DNA of 15,152 bases from Clostridia bacterium (GTDB lineage: Bacteria; Bacillota; Clostridia; Christensenellales; Borkfalkiaceae), in contig JAGCLN010000083.1 in the NCBI GenBank assembly GCA_017646945.1, positions 1 to 15,152 of the forward strand, read 5' to 3'. Made by a program: the position numbers and the translations under genes. The notes beneath the pieces are model-generated. The model saw only the letters and a program-made list of their open reading frames with translations, had not been told where the DNA came from and did no database searches. Of this stretch, positions 13,299-15,152 are shown piece by piece (position 1 is the stretch's first letter; the number at the start of each line of letters is the position of its first letter).

Positions 13299-14942
13299 TT
13301 ATTCAGCTGGGTGTATATAGTACATAATCTCAATAGAATCTGTTGTATAATTTACCCCATCAAGTTTCCAAGTAAAATGTGGATTATTTAATACTATATA
13401 AGCATAATATGGCTCATCAGATGGTTCAGTTCGGTGAAGACCAGCAAAATAATAACATTTACTATATGCATTTGAAAGAGCATTTAGTATAATTTGTTCT
13501 ATACCCCAAATTTCATTAGTGCCTACTTGAACTTGAACTCCGTAAGTAAACTCAAATCTGTTAGGACCTGTAATAAATTTATTAGTGTTTGCATCACCAC
13601 TTCCAACATCAACACCTGGAACTACATTAACTACATATTTATTAATCTTGACTTCAGTTCTATAAAGTTGAGAAAAATCAAACTGTACATATGAAGACGT
13701 GTTATTAGATAGCATATAGTAAGTTGGAATAGTGATATCTTTTACGTTTTTGTATAGTGCAAGTTCTTTATAATCAACCAATACAATCGCAGAGTTATCG
13801 GTTACAACATCTCCTTGAGAACCGTCATCGTTGATAAACACCCACTCATGTAAACTTGTTTCAATGTTTTTTAAGTCAACCAATTGATAGCCATTATCTG
13901 TTAAAATAGCATTAACTTTAATTGACGTGAACCCATCAAAATCATCATATGTCTCAATCATTGTCCAATTTCCGTCTATGTATGCATATGGTTCTGTTTG
14001 AATAAATGATGAATAATCGTAATCTATGTTTGCAGTTATTTCGCTATTTGTATCAATATGGATATACTTAAAATCATTTGGCTTATATTGATAATCATGT
14101 GACAACTCGTGTGTTTGTGCAGTTTGAATCATTTCAATAGGTTTAATTGTTAAAACTGCATAGTCAAAAATAAATCCGTCGCCATATGTGCCATATCTAT
14201 AGTTGTTCCAACCAGGCACATAAGCAAAAACATAATATGTTCCTTGTTCATAATGTTCATATATTTGACCAGTCGAAAAATGCTCATAAAATTGCATAAA
14301 TGCTTTCTTTTGTTCTTGTGTTTCTAAAGCATCATAGGTTTCTTTTTCAATCACTGCCCATTGAATGTGCTCTTGTTGGTCATAGCTTGCATCTAAATTT
14401 TCAATATCAAAACTAAAATGTTTTGTTGGGTCACTTTCTCTTTCGTTATGTCCCCAGACCATTTCAGCATTATATGCATAATCTGTGCCATCAAAAATGC
14501 GAACGCGTAAATTTGAAACTATAATTGGCAAAATTTCCACACTAAAAGTTACTGTCCAAAAATTATCGCTTTTTAATGTTAATTTAAATTCATATGTAGC
14601 AACATAGTCGTTAGTAGTATTGCCTGTGCCATTAGTCCAAAAGTCAGGGAATGTTGTTTGCGGTTCTCCCCACCCTTCTCTCCACTCTACACTTATGTCA
14701 AAATCGTCAAGAGAAAACTCTGTGTTTAAGCTTTCGTCTGACCAATCACTTTTTACAGATATATTTTGGGCGGTTATTGCAGTTTCTCCAATTGTGCAAC
14801 TAAATACATTTGTTTCTGTGCCATTAATATAAACTTTGTAACCTTTAAATGTTGGTTCTACTGTATTGCAAGCTGTAAGCATTAAAACACAAGGCAAAAT
14901 TAAGCATATTGCAAATAAAAAAGTTAATATCTTCTTTTTCAT
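13299..14942 (-). CDS. Large cell-surface lipoprotein of unknown function
   Basis: A 547-residue protein with a lipoprotein signal: MKKK, a hydrophobic stretch and the lipobox LTAC with C25 as the lipidated cysteine. It is expected on the outer face of the membrane. The rest is rich in Asp, Asn, Thr, Tyr and Trp, with alternating beta-type segments suggesting several Ig-like or beta-sandwich modules (roughly 35-135, 135-270, 300-400 and 430-547). I see no catalytic motif or anchor other than the lipid. The frame continues upstream to 15032, but AAAAGGAG 8 bases before the ATG at 14942 and the signal peptide fix the start; the extension lies in a leader hairpin. The gene is AT-rich (16 G+C in 60 at 13981-14040) compared with the core genes. 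I do not recognise a family. Confidence 0.8.
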   Translation of the reverse strand: MKKKILTFLFAICLILPCVLMLTACNTVEPTFKGYKVYINGTETNVFSCTIGETAITAQNISVKSDWSDESLNTEFSLDDFDISVEWREGWGEPQTTFPDFWTNGTGNTTNDYVATYEFKLTLKSDNFWTVTFSVEILPIIVSNLRVRIFDGTDYAYNAEMVWGHNERESDPTKHFSFDIENLDASYDQQEHIQWAVIEKETYDALETQEQKKAFMQFYEHFSTGQIYEHYEQGTYYVFAYVPGWNNYRYGTYGDGFIFDYAVLTIKPIEMIQTAQTHELSHDYQYKPNDFKYIHIDTNSEITANIDYDYSSFIQTEPYAYIDGNWTMIETYDDFDGFTSIKVNAILTDNGYQLVDLKNIETSLHEWVFINDDGSQGDVVTDNSAIVLVDYKELALYKNVKDITIPTYYMLSNNTSSYVQFDFSQLYRTEVKINKYVVNVVPGVDVGSGDANTNKFITGPNRFEFTYGVQVQVGTNEIWGIEQIILNALSNAYSKCYYFAGLHRTEPSDEPYYAYIVLNNPHFTWKLDGVNYTTDSIEIMYYIHPAE

Positions 14943-14964
14943 AAATTTTTCTCCTTTTACCAAA

Positions 14965-15034
14965 ATAAAAAAGTGCCGACTTGTGAACAAATCAACACTA
15001 GCAAAGTGACTTTGTTCGCAAAGTTGCGACACTT
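14965..15034 (-). terminator. Long terminator-like hairpin in the lipoprotein leader
   Basis: Minus-strand AAGTGTCG pairs with CGGCACTT, then ACTT with AAGT past a two-base bulge, then GAACAAA with TTTGTTC, and an inner CAC/GTG. This gives one extended hairpin (14971-15034) followed by TTTTTTATTTT. The SD of the lipoprotein begins only about 10 bases later, leaving no room for a promoter between. It is therefore either the terminator of an upstream transcript that reads through, or an attenuator in the lipoprotein leader. Confidence 0.65.
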
Positions 15035-15082
15035 AGTTTAACAATAAAATCTGCACAAAAGATTTGTATGTAATGCGAAAAC

Positions 15083-15109
15083 AGTACACTTATGCCCTGT
15101 AAGTATACT
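15083..15109. promoter_or_regulatory. Inverted repeat upstream of the lipoprotein
   Basis: Arms AGTACACTTA (15083-15092) and TAAGTATACT (15100-15109) flank TGCCCTG and match at nine of ten positions; in RNA the exception is a G.U pair. No T run follows on either strand, so it is not a terminator. An operator or a second leader hairpin are both possible. Confidence 0.4.
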
Positions 15110-15152
15110 TTTGTGTGAAAATATTAAATTAAGGTCGCAAATATATTTTAGC

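Noticed and set aside
14943..15032. Longer N-terminus for the lipoprotein starting at 15032
   Set aside because: It lies within the leader hairpin and would bury the signal peptide and lipobox.

Overview
The window looks like chromosome from a low-to-moderate GC Gram-positive (Clostridia-type Firmicutes), probably an uncultured, gut-associated lineage. The reasons are strong AGGAGG-type Shine-Dalgarno sites, near-consensus sigma-A promoters with 17-bp spacers, compact intrinsic terminators, TGA used as a stop, an NhaC-family antiporter, a lipobox lipoprotein and intracellular hemicellulose enzymes. The lineage is inferred from these traits only.

Layout. (1) Positions 1-394 carry no convincing gene. 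They hold a hairpin-rich, repeat-bearing stretch in which the motif AAGGCTC/GAGGCTC recurs four times. (2) Positions 395-2638, minus strand, are the translation block rpsB-tsf followed by pyrH. A terminator and a new promoter separate pyrH from tsf, and frr does not follow directly. rpsB has a structured 5' leader of about 118 nt. (3) Positions 2865-4682, minus, are an NhaC-like Na+/H+ antiporter with an extra non-membrane domain of about 90 residues. (4) Positions 4889-5656, plus, are a PlsC-like acyltransferase with an altered catalytic motif. (5) Positions 5690-8959, minus, are a two-gene unit: GH2 beta-mannosidase followed by a PfkB-family sugar kinase. An AEC-family transporter (9125-10132, plus) is divergent from it. 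(6) Positions 10191-11662, minus, are a two-gene RiPP-type cassette: a 46-residue acidic, five-cysteine peptide with no previously listed ORF (11522-11662), then a radical SAM/SPASM maturase. (7) Positions 11817-13169, minus, are an intracellular GH10 xylanase-type enzyme. (8) Positions 13299-14942, minus, are a large AT-rich lipoprotein of unknown function behind a long terminator-like leader hairpin.

The most notable feature is how the RiPP cassette sits in the chromosome. It lies between two 65-bp direct repeats (10116-10180 and 11761-11825) that match at 64 of 65 positions. The left copy contains the last codons and stop of the AEC transporter plus its terminator. The right copy contains the same sequence and runs into the stop codon of the GH10 gene. 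Deleting one repeat plus the cassette (1645 bp) would give a simple convergent AEC-terminator-GH10 junction. The peptide/maturase pair therefore looks like a discrete insertion with a duplicated terminator, bounded on both sides by bidirectional hairpins. It is AT-richer than the adjacent sugar genes and has its own perfect-consensus promoter overlapped by a 7-bp inverted repeat.

Functionally, the beta-mannosidase, sugar kinase and GH10 enzyme (none with a signal peptide) suggest breakdown of imported hemicellulose oligosaccharides. The RiPP cassette has no transporter, protease or immunity gene next to it, so how its product leaves the cell, if it does, is unknown.
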